This document shows, one piece after another, positions 1 to 7,313 of a DNA stretch of 34,780 nucleotides. Under the pieces are notes generated by a model. That model did no database searches, was not told where the DNA came from, and saw only the letters and a list, made by a program, of their open reading frames with translations. Position 1 is the stretch's first letter; each line of letters begins with the position of its first letter. The DNA comes from a virus, in IMG/VR virus record IMGVR_UViG_3300031758_000271, positions 1 through 34,780 of that record; one strand, given 5' to 3'. A program made the position numbers and the translations under genes.

Positions 1-300
1 GTAATTATCCGTCCCCCCGGTGCCCGAAAAAAATGTGCCCTGGCCGAACGGCTCGCCCGCACCCTCCGTAAACCCGAACAACGGATCGCCGGTCGGAATC
101 TGCACAACGCGGCCGACGCCGACGATGCGCCCCCAGACGTCGAGACCCCAGCCGACCGCCGTAGCGACGTTCCACACGTAGTCATAAAACGCGTCGAAAT
201 CGACGGCCGGGTCCACGTAGGCGTCCATATCCTCCACGAGCTGCACGAGCGTCGGGCTGGCCGCGTACTGCGATATGATGGTGGCCCGGGCGTTCAGCAT
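1..300 (-). CDS. DUF2612-type phage tail/baseplate protein, 3' end outside window
   Basis: Read on the minus strand from an ATG at 300-298, the frame is open for 100 codons to the window edge. The product begins [16 protein letters not shown] and contains the run VWNVATAVGWGLDVWGRIVG followed by FGFTEGAGEPFGQGTFF. This pattern (start helix, then GLDVWGRIVGVGR) is typical of DUF2612 proteins, which lie directly after baseplate J in many myophages and probably join baseplate and tail fibres. Its ATG overlaps the TGA of the baseplate J gene (TGATG), so it is the next cistron of the tail operon. The C-terminus is not in the window. The family call is from recognition and the role is inferred from position. 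Confidence 0.8.
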   Translation of the reverse strand, partial: MLNARATIISQYAASPTLVQLVEDMDAYVDPAVDFDAFYDYVWNVATAVGWGLDVWGRIVGVGRVVQIPTGDPLFGFTEGAGEPFGQGTFFSGTGGTDNY

Positions 301-1736
301 CACACGAGCGTCACGGCTATGTCGGCGGCGGTGATGGACGGCACCTGGTTTATGTTGGGCGTCAGCAGGTCCAGCGCGGGCGTGACGCCGACCAAGCCGG
401 CCGTGCTCCCGACCGTCTGCGAAATGCCCACTGTGTACGTCCCCGTGCCACCCGTTCCGGTCCCCAGCGCCGTGATCACGGTGCCGACCGCCACCGCGCC
501 GCCAACAACCGTCTGGCCGACCGCAAGCGTCCCCGAGGCGACGGCGGACACGGTCATGGTCGCGCCGGCTATCGACGCCGTAAACGTCGCGCTCGGGGCG
601 TTCGCCGACCCGATTTTGATGGAAATGATTTCGCGCGCCCATTCGCCCAGCGCCGCGATTGCGGCGTAATACCGGCTCGCGTACACAGTCCCGCCGATGC
701 GAGCTCGCGCCCCGCCGTCGCCTCCGGCGAACGCCGCGACAATCGCCGTCTGGATTTGCGCGGCGGCGTCCGCAGGGACATTGACGCTGTCAGTAATCTG
801 CACGGCGAACAAGATCCGCAACGCAGCCGGGGTGGTCACATACACGGTGTAGGTCGGATAGGGCAGGACGTATCCGGTGGAATCATCCGTGACCGTGTAG
901 GCGGTCGCGCCGCTGGTGACGTAGGGAATGCCCGGCGGCTTCTTGCTCCACACGGCGTGCGCGACGTCCTGGCCGACGCCGCCAAACGCACACACGTACA
1001 GCGCATATGCGGGGATGGTCACGCCTTGAACGGTCACGGGGGAGGCCGTGCTGTTGTCCGTGACATAGGCGTCGGTCACGTCGGGCACATTGAGCACCGC
1101 GCCGCGGATGGCGGCCAGCGTGTTCCGGGCGTTCAGCGCGACAGACGCCTGGCGTCGCGCTTCGAAATCGGCCCGGCTTTCGACGTTGACGCCGGGCACG
1201 CCCGCAGTGGGGTTCGTGATGCTGTCCCACCCGGGCACGGCGCGGTATATCGTCGTGACGCTCGCCGCAGGGCAAGCGATCGGCCCGGTCACGCTGGCCG
1301 CAAACGGCACGGTGACGGTGCCCCCCAGTCCGATTGTGGCGGCCGACGTGCTGGTGTAGAGCTGGCCGTCCGTCGCCGTCGCCAACGACCCGGCGGGGAT
1401 TACCGTACCGGCCGCGCCGCTACATGTGCAGTTCACGAGTGTCGACGTCGCCGGATTGCGTTCGATGAAATAGATGCGGCCGATGGCGTCCTGCATACGG
1501 CCGGCGGCGAACGCCGGATCAACGCCGTTCACGTACTCCAGAAACTGATCGTTTTTGTTGCCGATGATCGCGGCGAGGCTGGACGCAAGCTGGCCCTGGG
1601 GCGTCTCCAGCGCCGGGTTGAGGCCGCCGCCGAACGCGGTGTTCATATCCGTCTGAACGCCGGCCAGAATAGCGGATTCGCTAGGGGCGGTGAAGCCGTT
1701 AGGGCCGAACGTAGGCGACGGGACGCTGGTGGGCAT
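300..1736 (-). CDS. Baseplate J-like wedge protein with inserted Gly/Thr-rich domain
   Basis: The 478-residue product resembles Mu gp47/P2 gpJ baseplate J proteins: an N-terminal region ([18 protein letters not shown], then [19 protein letters not shown]) and the family signature [19 protein letters not shown] near residues 175-195, followed by a repeated wedge domain. It should form the baseplate wedge with the gp25/gp46-like protein encoded just upstream, with which it overlaps by TAATG. Residues about 383-446 (DNA 399-590) are an insertion rich in Gly, Thr, Ala and Val, ending [12 protein letters not shown]. The same domain occurs twice in the sheath and twice in the cement protein. After it the normal C-terminus ([21 protein letters not shown]) resumes, so the domain sits in a loop of the wedge protein. 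Confidence 0.9.
   Translation of the reverse strand: MPTSVPSPTFGPNGFTAPSESAILAGVQTDMNTAFGGGLNPALETPQGQLASSLAAIIGNKNDQFLEYVNGVDPAFAAGRMQDAIGRIYFIERNPATSTLVNCTCSGAAGTVIPAGSLATATDGQLYTSTSAATIGLGGTVTVPFAASVTGPIACPAASVTTIYRAVPGWDSITNPTAGVPGVNVESRADFEARRQASVALNARNTLAAIRGAVLNVPDVTDAYVTDNSTASPVTVQGVTIPAYALYVCAFGGVGQDVAHAVWSKKPPGIPYVTSGATAYTVTDDSTGYVLPYPTYTVYVTTPAALRILFAVQITDSVNVPADAAAQIQTAIVAAFAGGDGGARARIGGTVYASRYYAAIAALGEWAREIISIKIGSANAPSATFTASIAGATMTVSAVASGTLAVGQTVVGGAVAVGTVITALGTGTGGTGTYTVGISQTVGSTAGLVGVTPALDLLTPNINQVPSITAADIAVTLV
399..590 (-). repeat. Shuffled Gly/Thr-rich domain, copy in baseplate J
   Basis: This is the DNA of a roughly 64-residue module (core [14 protein letters not shown]) inside the baseplate J gene. 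Positions 436-485 are identical base for base to 8392-8441 in the sheath gene, and the first half also matches 12773-12798 in the cement gene. Identity at DNA level in otherwise unrelated genes points to recent copying or gene conversion. Confidence 0.8.
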
Positions 1737-2131
1737 TACACGGCTCCTACGGACGTCGTCACGCCGTTGACGTTTCCAACAAAATTGATCGTCGAATTCG
1801 CTGCGCCGTCAAGGTAGCGCACAAGCACCTGCCCGGCGAGGGTTCGATGATCAATCGGGAACAGGTCGCACGCCGCCCCGGTGACGCCGGGAACCGTGAG
1901 GGCGGCCTGAATCATCCGCTCCTGGATAAGAGACGGCGGCGGAAAAAGCCCCAGAATTTGTTGGAAGTAGGTCACGCCTACCGCCGTGTCATACCAGAGC
2001 TCGCCCGAGAACAGGCGGATCGCGCTGGCGACGTCCTGGGCCACGGCGTACGGCTCGGTCGCCAATGCGATGTTGCCCGATGCGTCGAGCACCAGGTCCC
2101 AAGCCGATTGATCCAGTAGCAGCGTATTCAC
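1736..2131 (-). CDS. Baseplate wedge protein, gp25/Mu gp46-like
   Basis: The 131-residue product starts at GTG (GTGA overlap with the spike stop) and has the layout of the T4 gp25/Mu gp46 family: an opening [18 protein letters not shown], an amphipathic segment ([21 protein letters not shown]), a middle region with [10 protein letters not shown] and [19 protein letters not shown], and a final beta strand region. These proteins are a core part of the baseplate wedge and nucleate sheath assembly. The position between spike and baseplate J is the usual order. The family is assigned from sequence pattern and order; no measurement was possible. Confidence 0.87.
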   Translation of the reverse strand: MNTLLLDQSAWDLVLDASGNIALATEPYAVAQDVASAIRLFSGELWYDTAVGVTYFQQILGLFPPPSLIQERMIQAALTVPGVTGAACDLFPIDHRTLAGQVLVRYLDGAANSTINFVGNVNGVTTSVGAV

Positions 2132-2757
2132 GTCGGCGTCCCCGTCGTTCCGGAGCCGATGGTAACGCCGCCGTGGGTGTGCGTCGAGACGGACTTGCCG
2201 GCCGCGACAACGTCACCGGTGAACGTGCCCGTCGACGAACCCGTAAGCGCCCCGAGGCATTCGATCACGGGGGCTTCCAGCGTGATTTTCGTAGGCGACA
2301 AGACCCGGACGCCGGCGGTTGTCAATTCGACGTACTGCGTCGGCGCGGCGTTCAGGATGCCGCCGACGTACACCCCGTCCGCCCAATCCATCACGCGGGC
2401 GCTGCCTGGGGGGCTGGGCGCTCGATTTGCTTTCACGGCGGAAATGTCGCGGTTGGCAAACACGGCTAGCCCCAGGTCGCCGGCGGCCGGATCCAGAATG
2501 ATCGCGTTCACGCCGCCTTGGATCCGCACATACGGCAATCCGTATATGACCCCGTGATCATAGGCGTCGCCGATGCCGTTGACCTGCTTTACGAGCGGGA
2601 GCACGTCGACAGTTCCGGCGGCCGTGTCGACTGCCTCCACGCGCACGACGGTGGCGGTCGCAAGCTGGCCTAGGATCATGCGGACAATGAAGTCCGTCGC
2701 GTTGTGCTCGCTTGAGCCGCTGCTAGGCTGTTGAAAGCCGTGGAATTGCTCGCTCAT
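2128..2757 (-). CDS. Gp138-type membrane-piercing baseplate spike
   Basis: This 209-residue protein has the Gp138 N-terminal OB-fold pattern (ILGQLATATVVRVEAVDTAA, then VDVLPLVKQVNG and a GVNAIILDPAAGDLGLAVF core) followed by a Gly/Thr/Val-rich region likely to form a trimeric beta-helix. Near the tip is STHTHGG (H193 and H195). In P2 gpV and phage phi92 gp138 an H-x-H motif at the apex binds an iron ion, so the same is likely here. It should be the tip that crosses the outer membrane on sheath contraction. ATGA overlap with the hub gene upstream. Confidence 0.9.
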   Translation of the reverse strand: MSEQFHGFQQPSSGSSEHNATDFIVRMILGQLATATVVRVEAVDTAAGTVDVLPLVKQVNGIGDAYDHGVIYGLPYVRIQGGVNAIILDPAAGDLGLAVFANRDISAVKANRAPSPPGSARVMDWADGVYVGGILNAAPTQYVELTTAGVRVLSPTKITLEAPVIECLGALTGSSTGTFTGDVVAAGKSVSTHTHGGVTIGSGTTGTPT

Positions 2758-3632
2758 TTCGGGGCCTCACGGCCGTACGTAATGCACTGCATTCGGGTAA
2801 ACCACGGGCCGCCGTTCGTCTCGCTGGACAGCGAATGACTCAGCTCATAGACCTTGAACCGGCCGCTGGCGGCGGGAATCGACGACTGAACTTCGATCTC
2901 GCCATTAAAACGCACGTTTGGGTTATACAGGCTGGTCACGATCATCGCGTTCTGCACATAGGCCGGATACCCGACCATGCCGGTGTCCGCCGCAATTCTC
3001 GGCACGACGCCCCCGCCACGCACGCCGTTACGGGGTAGGATGACGAGCGTTTTTCCGTCCAGGGCCTGATCGTCGAATACCAGATCAAAGTTGCCCGCGC
3101 GGGCGATGGCTTCGGCCTGTTGCCGCCCGGTGCCGGGGAAATAGGACGGCGGAAGCGTAGCCTTGACGCCATTGTTTTCGAACAGGTAGTTCATTTGCGA
3201 CGCCAGCCCGGACATGATCGTGGCCGCGTCGGTCGCCGTGGCGGTGCTGGTAGGCGCAAGCGGCCGTAGGGCGTCCAGCAAGGCGGGGTAGGCGTTGACG
3301 GTGAACATCGTATCGGGCGCACCGTCAAATGACGCGTACGCCTCGGAAATCTGCCCCGTGAACACCGCCGCTTTCCCGTTGCGTTCGTCGCCGGCAATCA
3401 CGGTCACGGTGTTCTGACGAATATCCGGGTAGAGCTGGCCGAGCGTCGTCAGTTGGTTTATGACGGACAGGGGGACGCCGAACGCGCGAATGCTGGCGGT
3501 GCCGTATGACGGGCCGCCCGTAAGCTGGATATCGGCCGCGACCTTGAGGCCCGTAAGCGTGATTTGGTCCGCGCCGCCGGTTTGCGAGCCGAGGTTAAAC
3601 ACCAGGTCGATTGTCCGCCGCGCGTAGGTCAC
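2754..3632 (-). CDS. Baseplate hub protein (gp27/Mu gp44-like)
   Basis: The 292-residue product starts at GTG in a GTGA overlap with the plug gene. It opens MTYARRTIDLVFNLGSQTGG and contains LKVAADIQLTGGPSYGTASIRAFG, a pattern of small hub proteins in minimal myophages; the LPRNGVRGG and RFKVYELSHSLSSETNGGPW segments resemble the later gp27-type domains. The hub connects tail tube and spike. Gene order plug-hub-spike-wedge-J matches short contractile tails such as that of cyanophage Pam3 (established knowledge). The fold assignment is inferred from motifs and order. Confidence 0.82.
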   Translation of the reverse strand: MTYARRTIDLVFNLGSQTGGADQITLTGLKVAADIQLTGGPSYGTASIRAFGVPLSVINQLTTLGQLYPDIRQNTVTVIAGDERNGKAAVFTGQISEAYASFDGAPDTMFTVNAYPALLDALRPLAPTSTATATDAATIMSGLASQMNYLFENNGVKATLPPSYFPGTGRQQAEAIARAGNFDLVFDDQALDGKTLVILPRNGVRGGGVVPRIAADTGMVGYPAYVQNAMIVTSLYNPNVRFNGEIEVQSSIPAASGRFKVYELSHSLSSETNGGPWFTRMQCITYGREAPK

Positions 3633-3928
3633 GCGGGACCGTCCACATACGCCAGGACCCAGCGGGTTCCGAGCCCAGACGCTTCTGGGTCGCTACTGCC
3701 CTGCGTGTCGGCGAACAGCAAATCGCCAACAAACCCGAAATACGCATCCCGAACAATGCCGACGCCGTTGCGGCAAGCAACGCCGCCCAGCGTGAGCACG
3801 TCGGCCACATACAGGTCGAGATACAGCCCGGTCGATTTCTGGTAGACGTGAATTCGGCACGGTTGCCCCCCGAGCCGAACCGACAGCGTCTGCGAATTCG
3901 TGGCGAGGAGGGGAATGATCTGGGTCAT
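3629..3928 (-). CDS. Baseplate plug protein (DUF6983-like)
   Basis: The 99-residue product (start MTQIIPLLATNSQTLSVRLG) has the features of the small baseplate plug family: a short beta strand-rich protein with LGGQPCRIHVYQK, LYLDLYVAD and the segment VGDLLFADTQGSSDPEASGL, ending in a RWVLAYV strand. In structurally studied minimal myophages the plug sits inside the hub below the tube. It overlaps by four bases (ATGA) with the gene before it and by GTGA with the hub. Confidence 0.78.
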   Translation of the reverse strand: MTQIIPLLATNSQTLSVRLGGQPCRIHVYQKSTGLYLDLYVADVLTLGGVACRNGVGIVRDAYFGFVGDLLFADTQGSSDPEASGLGTRWVLAYVDGPA

Positions 3929-4836
3929 GGGGGCGACAGTCCAATCGCGCGCGACCGCGATTCCGTGACCGCCACGCTCTGGGGCGGCGTGGGCGTAGCG
4001 GGCTGCACGGGGCCAGCGTTGACGTCCGCCGCGCCGCTGGCCGATTTAGTGTTTGTGAACGCCGTGGCGGCATACGCGCGGATCCGCTGCAATCGCACCT
4101 CCACGCTCATCAGGCCCGCGCCCTTAGCCGCCGTGCGATCATAGGACAGGCCGACCACGTTCATTTCCGTGTAGGTGAATTCCGGCGTCGCGACGTTGTA
4201 CAGGTCAAGGCTTGCCAGCGCGAGCTCGCACGCCGACAGAAAGCTGTTTTTCTCTGCAACAGTGCCGCCCTTCATGAACGCGACGCGCACCTGGAAAGGC
4301 ACTTCGACTTTGTTGTACGATTCGAAAGTGCCGCGCTCCACGGGGAACGTCGCGACGTTGAATTCACGATTGTAGTCCAGCCCGGCGACACTATCCCCCA
4401 CAAGAACCGGAGTGCCCGCCGCCGTGAACACGCCCCACTGAAACGGCGGGGCCGCCGTGACGTTGATGGCCGCAGGTCGGCCAAACGAGCCCGCAAGCTG
4501 GGAGACGACGCCCAGAAGGTTCGCCCGGATCACCCCCGTGGCGCGGTCGACCGTTCCGGTTAGCGACCCGAGCACGTTACCGCTCAACAGGCCGGAAAGC
4601 GCCGCGTTGAGATTGTTGTTCACGTCCAGGACGCCGCGAAGCGTGCCGACCATGGCGCTGGTTTGGCCAGACGACTGGGCGATGAACCCGGCAATATTGC
4701 CGGAGAACACCCCGGACAGCGGATCCAACGACCCCGTGAGCGACCCCGTGAGCGTGTTGACGACGCCGGAAACCGCGCGCTTGATGTTCGGCACGCCGGG
4801 GACGTTCGGTACGTTCGGAAAGGGAATCAGAGGCAT
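3925..4836 (-). CDS. Baseplate/tail protein between tape measure and plug
   Basis: The 303-residue product begins with a Pro/Asn-rich segment (MPLIPFPNVPNVPGVPNIKR) and a low-complexity run of VNTLTGSLTGSLDPLSG type, followed from about residue 130 by a compact beta-rich domain (FQWGVFTAAGTPVLVGDSVAGLDYN, VERGTFESYNKVEVPFQVRVAF, NVVGLSYDRTAAKGAGLMSVEVRLQ). Proteins of this plan stand between tape measure and plug in small myophages and act as baseplate adaptor or 'ripcord' components. That role is inferred from order; I do not recognise a named domain beyond this. It starts in a TAATG overlap with the tape measure. Confidence 0.65.
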   Translation of the reverse strand: MPLIPFPNVPNVPGVPNIKRAVSGVVNTLTGSLTGSLDPLSGVFSGNIAGFIAQSSGQTSAMVGTLRGVLDVNNNLNAALSGLLSGNVLGSLTGTVDRATGVIRANLLGVVSQLAGSFGRPAAINVTAAPPFQWGVFTAAGTPVLVGDSVAGLDYNREFNVATFPVERGTFESYNKVEVPFQVRVAFMKGGTVAEKNSFLSACELALASLDLYNVATPEFTYTEMNVVGLSYDRTAAKGAGLMSVEVRLQRIRAYAATAFTNTKSASGAADVNAGPVQPATPTPPQSVAVTESRSRAIGLSPP

Positions 4837-6275
4837 TATTTCATCCCCGTGTTCGCCTGCGTGATCGCCTGACGCACGCCAGCCGCCACGCCCTTGGCGT
4901 CCGTCGCCTGGGTATTAACAACGACGGTCCCAATGTTCACGGTGTTGTTTCGAAGCACGCTTTGGCCATGTCGCATGTCGACGTCCCGTCCCCGGGTGCC
5001 CGGCCGCATGAAGCCCCAGTCGACGCCGCCGACGTAATTCGATAGCGCCTCCACTTCGGTCTTGGAGCCGCGAATCAAATTGCCGGCCGCCCGTTCGCTG
5101 TTTGTGAGCTCCCATTGCATGAACGCGATCTGTTGCTCGTACGTCGAGCCCTGTAGCTTGCGCCCCATGACCTTTTCGAATTGCGCCTGACGTCCGCTTG
5201 ATCTTGTCCATTGGCCAAGGCCGTACGCAGTCGACGTCGGATTCTTGATGCTGGGCGAAAACGTGCCGGCCGTTTCGGCGGAAATCCCGGCCGCCATCCC
5301 GCGGGCCTGGGCGTGCGTATACCCCATGGCCATAAGATCGGCCACAACACGGCCGAATGATGCGCGCCCGGTGCCGATAGTCGGGCGCTGCCCCGCGCCC
5401 GGTGTAGGCGCGGCCCCGACGAACCGGTTTCCGAACGGGCCGCCGCTCATGATGTAATCCGCAAGGCTTTCCGGCGACCGCTCCAGGTATTCCGCAACCG
5501 CGTCCATAGCTCGTGTCGCCAACGGCAGCGCCTGAGTAGTGGCTTGCCTGGCGCGGTCTCGTGCGGCGCTGGTGACGCGACTGGACGCGCGTTCAAAATT
5601 CTTGGCCGCGTCGGCGTCCCGCGCCGAAACCGTCGCGTTGACCTGTGCGGCGTCCATGCGGGTCTGGAGCGCACCCGGGCCGTCCACGAGAGAATTGATG
5701 TACGGATCGCCAAACCCTAGCCGGCGCATGCGGTCGGCCTGTATGCGCGGGTCGCCCCGCTGAAACGCGGCGGCGGCGGCAAGCCCGAACGCGTCCGGAT
5801 CGCCTAGGGCCGAGGGCGCGATGCCGAGCACGCCCAGCAAGCCCGCGCGTTGCGGATCCAGCCGCCCCGTGACCCTATCGACCCCGAGCTGGTTTATGGT
5901 CTGCAACGCGCCAATCGCGTCTTCGTTCGTACCGCCGACGCCGCGCACGACGCCCTGCCACTTGGCGATTTTTTCAGTTGCAAGCCCCAGCGTTGTCGAC
6001 AGTCGGCCGACCGCTGCGTCAGTTTTTGCCGTGTTCGCCACGAACGCCGTCATGGCCGCGCCGCCGGCCAGCACGGACAAGAAACCCATCGCCTCGGTTT
6101 TTGCCGCGCTGAACGCCTGACGCTGTTTGCGGCTTTGATCTTCAATCAGCTTTCCGCTTTTGAGAGCAGCGGTTTTCTCGCGCTCCAGTTGGCGGTTCGC
6201 TTCGTCGGCCTGCTTTTTGAACTGCGACGGGTCCAGCCCGAGCGTGACGATCAGCTCATCAATAACGGTGGGCAT
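4836..6275 (-). CDS. Short tape measure protein with C-terminal tail lysozyme domain
   Basis: The 479-residue product begins DELIVTLGLDPSQFKKQADE, followed by a charged coiled coil (residues about 20-60) and a hydrophobic segment (GFLSVLAGGAAMTAFVANTA), as tape measures do. From about residue 305 it holds a phage tail lysozyme-like domain (VVADLMAMGYTHAQARGMAA, then GISAETAGTFSP with the likely catalytic Glu near 332, AYGLGQWT, and QIAFMQWELTN). Such domains cut peptidoglycan locally during DNA entry. The length predicts a tail of only about 70 nm if the usual 1.5 angstrom per residue holds. Its ATG overlaps the end of the frameshifted chaperone by 17 bases, the usual arrangement. Confidence 0.9.
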   Translation of the reverse strand: MPTVIDELIVTLGLDPSQFKKQADEANRQLEREKTAALKSGKLIEDQSRKQRQAFSAAKTEAMGFLSVLAGGAAMTAFVANTAKTDAAVGRLSTTLGLATEKIAKWQGVVRGVGGTNEDAIGALQTINQLGVDRVTGRLDPQRAGLLGVLGIAPSALGDPDAFGLAAAAAFQRGDPRIQADRMRRLGFGDPYINSLVDGPGALQTRMDAAQVNATVSARDADAAKNFERASSRVTSAARDRARQATTQALPLATRAMDAVAEYLERSPESLADYIMSGGPFGNRFVGAAPTPGAGQRPTIGTGRASFGRVVADLMAMGYTHAQARGMAAGISAETAGTFSPSIKNPTSTAYGLGQWTRSSGRQAQFEKVMGRKLQGSTYEQQIAFMQWELTNSERAAGNLIRGSKTEVEALSNYVGGVDWGFMRPGTRGRDVDMRHGQSVLRNNTVNIGTVVVNTQATDAKGVAAGVRQAITQANTGMK

Positions 6276-6866
6276 TGATCACCCGCGAATTATGAGCGTC
6301 CACCTGGAGGACCTCCAGAAGATCGTAAACGTCCTCTAGCCCGTACACTGTATCCAGTTCCGCCAACGTCGCAAGGCGGTTGGAAATCACGGTGCCGAGT
6401 CGATACCCGAGGTTTGGGTATTCGATAAGTCCGGCTGGGGGAGGGTCGCCGCCCTCGCTTTCCACCAGGCGGCGACTACGGAAAAATCCACGTGTAGCGC
6501 CATCACCTCGCGCCTTAACTCCAGCAACGTGGCGATTTCCTCTATGTCGTCTTCGATCAGCGGTCGCGTCAGCGCCGGATTGCCCGGGTCCGGCTTGATC
6601 TGCACACACCCGAGCATCTGATCGAGGAGCGGCTCCAGGTCTTCGTATTCCGACCCGGCGAACGCGCGAGCGCCGACGAGCGCGATTCCCGCCATGCCCA
6701 TCTCCTCGATATTCGACGGGATATCCATGCCGGATCGGGCGAGGGCAAGGAACGCGCGGGCGCTCCACTTCTCTGCGGCCAGGGCCGACATTTCCGTGAT
6801 TACGAACGTCTTGCCTTGGTCACGGCCGGCCGTGCCGATCGTCAGAACTTTGCTCTTGCGCGCCAT
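6259..6866 (-). CDS. Tail assembly chaperone, predicted -1 frameshift product (gpGT-like)
   Basis: After about residue 128-143 of the zero frame, the -1 frame reads GGDPPPAGLIEYPNLGYRLG and ends ...VDAHNSRVINAHRY with TGA at 6261-6259, overlapping the tape measure start. The extension (SNRLATLAELDTVYGLEDVYDLLEVLQVDAHNS) is a helical tail like the T part of lambda gpGT and has no start of its own with a good ribosome site. Two candidate slip sites on the minus strand are the five-T run at 6486-6482 (GAT TTT TCC) and the five-C run at 6441-6437 (CTC CCC CAG). Neither is a perfect X-XXY-YYZ heptamer; both allow P-site re-pairing. The exact site is not settled by sequence. Confidence 0.7.
6387..6866 (-). 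CDS. Tail assembly chaperone, zero-frame product
   Basis: The 159-residue product (start MARKSKVLTIGTAGRDQGKTF) resembles lambda gpG-type chaperones: a short beta start, a helical middle (SALAAEKWSARAFLALARSG) and an acidic helical region (DDIEEIATLLELRREVMALH). It lies between tail tube and tape measure, where chaperones are nearly always found. The frame stops at 6387, but the -1 frame is open from 6768 to 6259 and continues the protein, so a longer product is expected by ribosomal slippage. Confidence 0.82.
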   Translation of the reverse strand: MARKSKVLTIGTAGRDQGKTFVITEMSALAAEKWSARAFLALARSGMDIPSNIEEMGMAGIALVGARAFAGSEYEDLEPLLDQMLGCVQIKPDPGNPALTRPLIEDDIEEIATLLELRREVMALHVDFSVVAAWWKARAATLPQPDLSNTQTSGIDSAP

Positions 6867-6869
6867 GGC

Positions 6870-7313
6870 TTAGAACGGAGCCGGCGTGATGCTCTGCCAC
6901 GTAATGCCGTAGCTCACGGGCTTTAGCGTCTTCCCGACGCCGGGCATGGGCGGGTAAGTCATCAGCACGCCGCGAGTGAGCGCATACTTGCGCTGCGTCG
7001 CCGGAAGGATGATCGTGCCGAAGGCGAAATACACCGTCCGTCCGGTTTCGTTCGCTTGCGCCCATTGATCGAAGATCCCCACGCTCGGGCTGTCAGCCTG
7101 CAACGTGATCGTCTGCGACCGCTCCACGGGGACGTAGCCCGCCGACATGATGCCGTCCACGCCCATGACCGTCTGGGCGTTCTGGACGCTGTCAGTATCG
7201 AAGGCCGCGTCCGCCGCGTACCCTTGCAAGAGCTGCGGCGAATTGTACAGGCCGGTGACGCCCAGCATGTAGATGGCGTCGGCCGCTGTAATGGAGCGTG
7301 GGCGCAAGGCCAT
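6870..7313 (-). CDS. Tail tube protein
   Basis: The 147-residue product (ALRPRSITAADAIYMLGVTG) lies directly after the sheath and before the chaperones. The segments FDTDSVQNAQTVMGVDGIMSA and PVERSQTITLQADSPSVGIFDQW are the usual pattern of tube proteins that accompany DUF3383 sheaths in Bcep781-like myophages. The protein should stack as hexameric rings inside the sheath and conduct DNA. No gap separates it from the sheath stop at 7314. Confidence 0.85.
   Translation of the reverse strand: MALRPRSITAADAIYMLGVTGLYNSPQLLQGYAADAAFDTDSVQNAQTVMGVDGIMSAGYVPVERSQTITLQADSPSVGIFDQWAQANETGRTVYFAFGTIILPATQRKYALTRGVLMTYPPMPGVGKTLKPVSYGITWQSITPAPF

Noticed and set aside
756-1817. Other long antisense frames on the plus strand, for example here and at 20468-21889, 27186-28568 and 3611-4144
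   Set aside because: All lie opposite well-supported minus-strand genes, show no motif and have the composition of shadow frames in GC-rich DNA.
4836-6275. Tape measure lysozyme domain as the main endolysin
   Set aside because: It is fused to the tape measure and belongs to the entry machinery; the lysis cassette has its own enzyme.
6387-6768. Separate gene starting at 6768 in the -1 frame
   Set aside because: Its first part mirrors the chaperone in another frame with Arg-rich, non-conserved sequence; only the part after the slip region looks like protein, so a frameshift product is the better reading.
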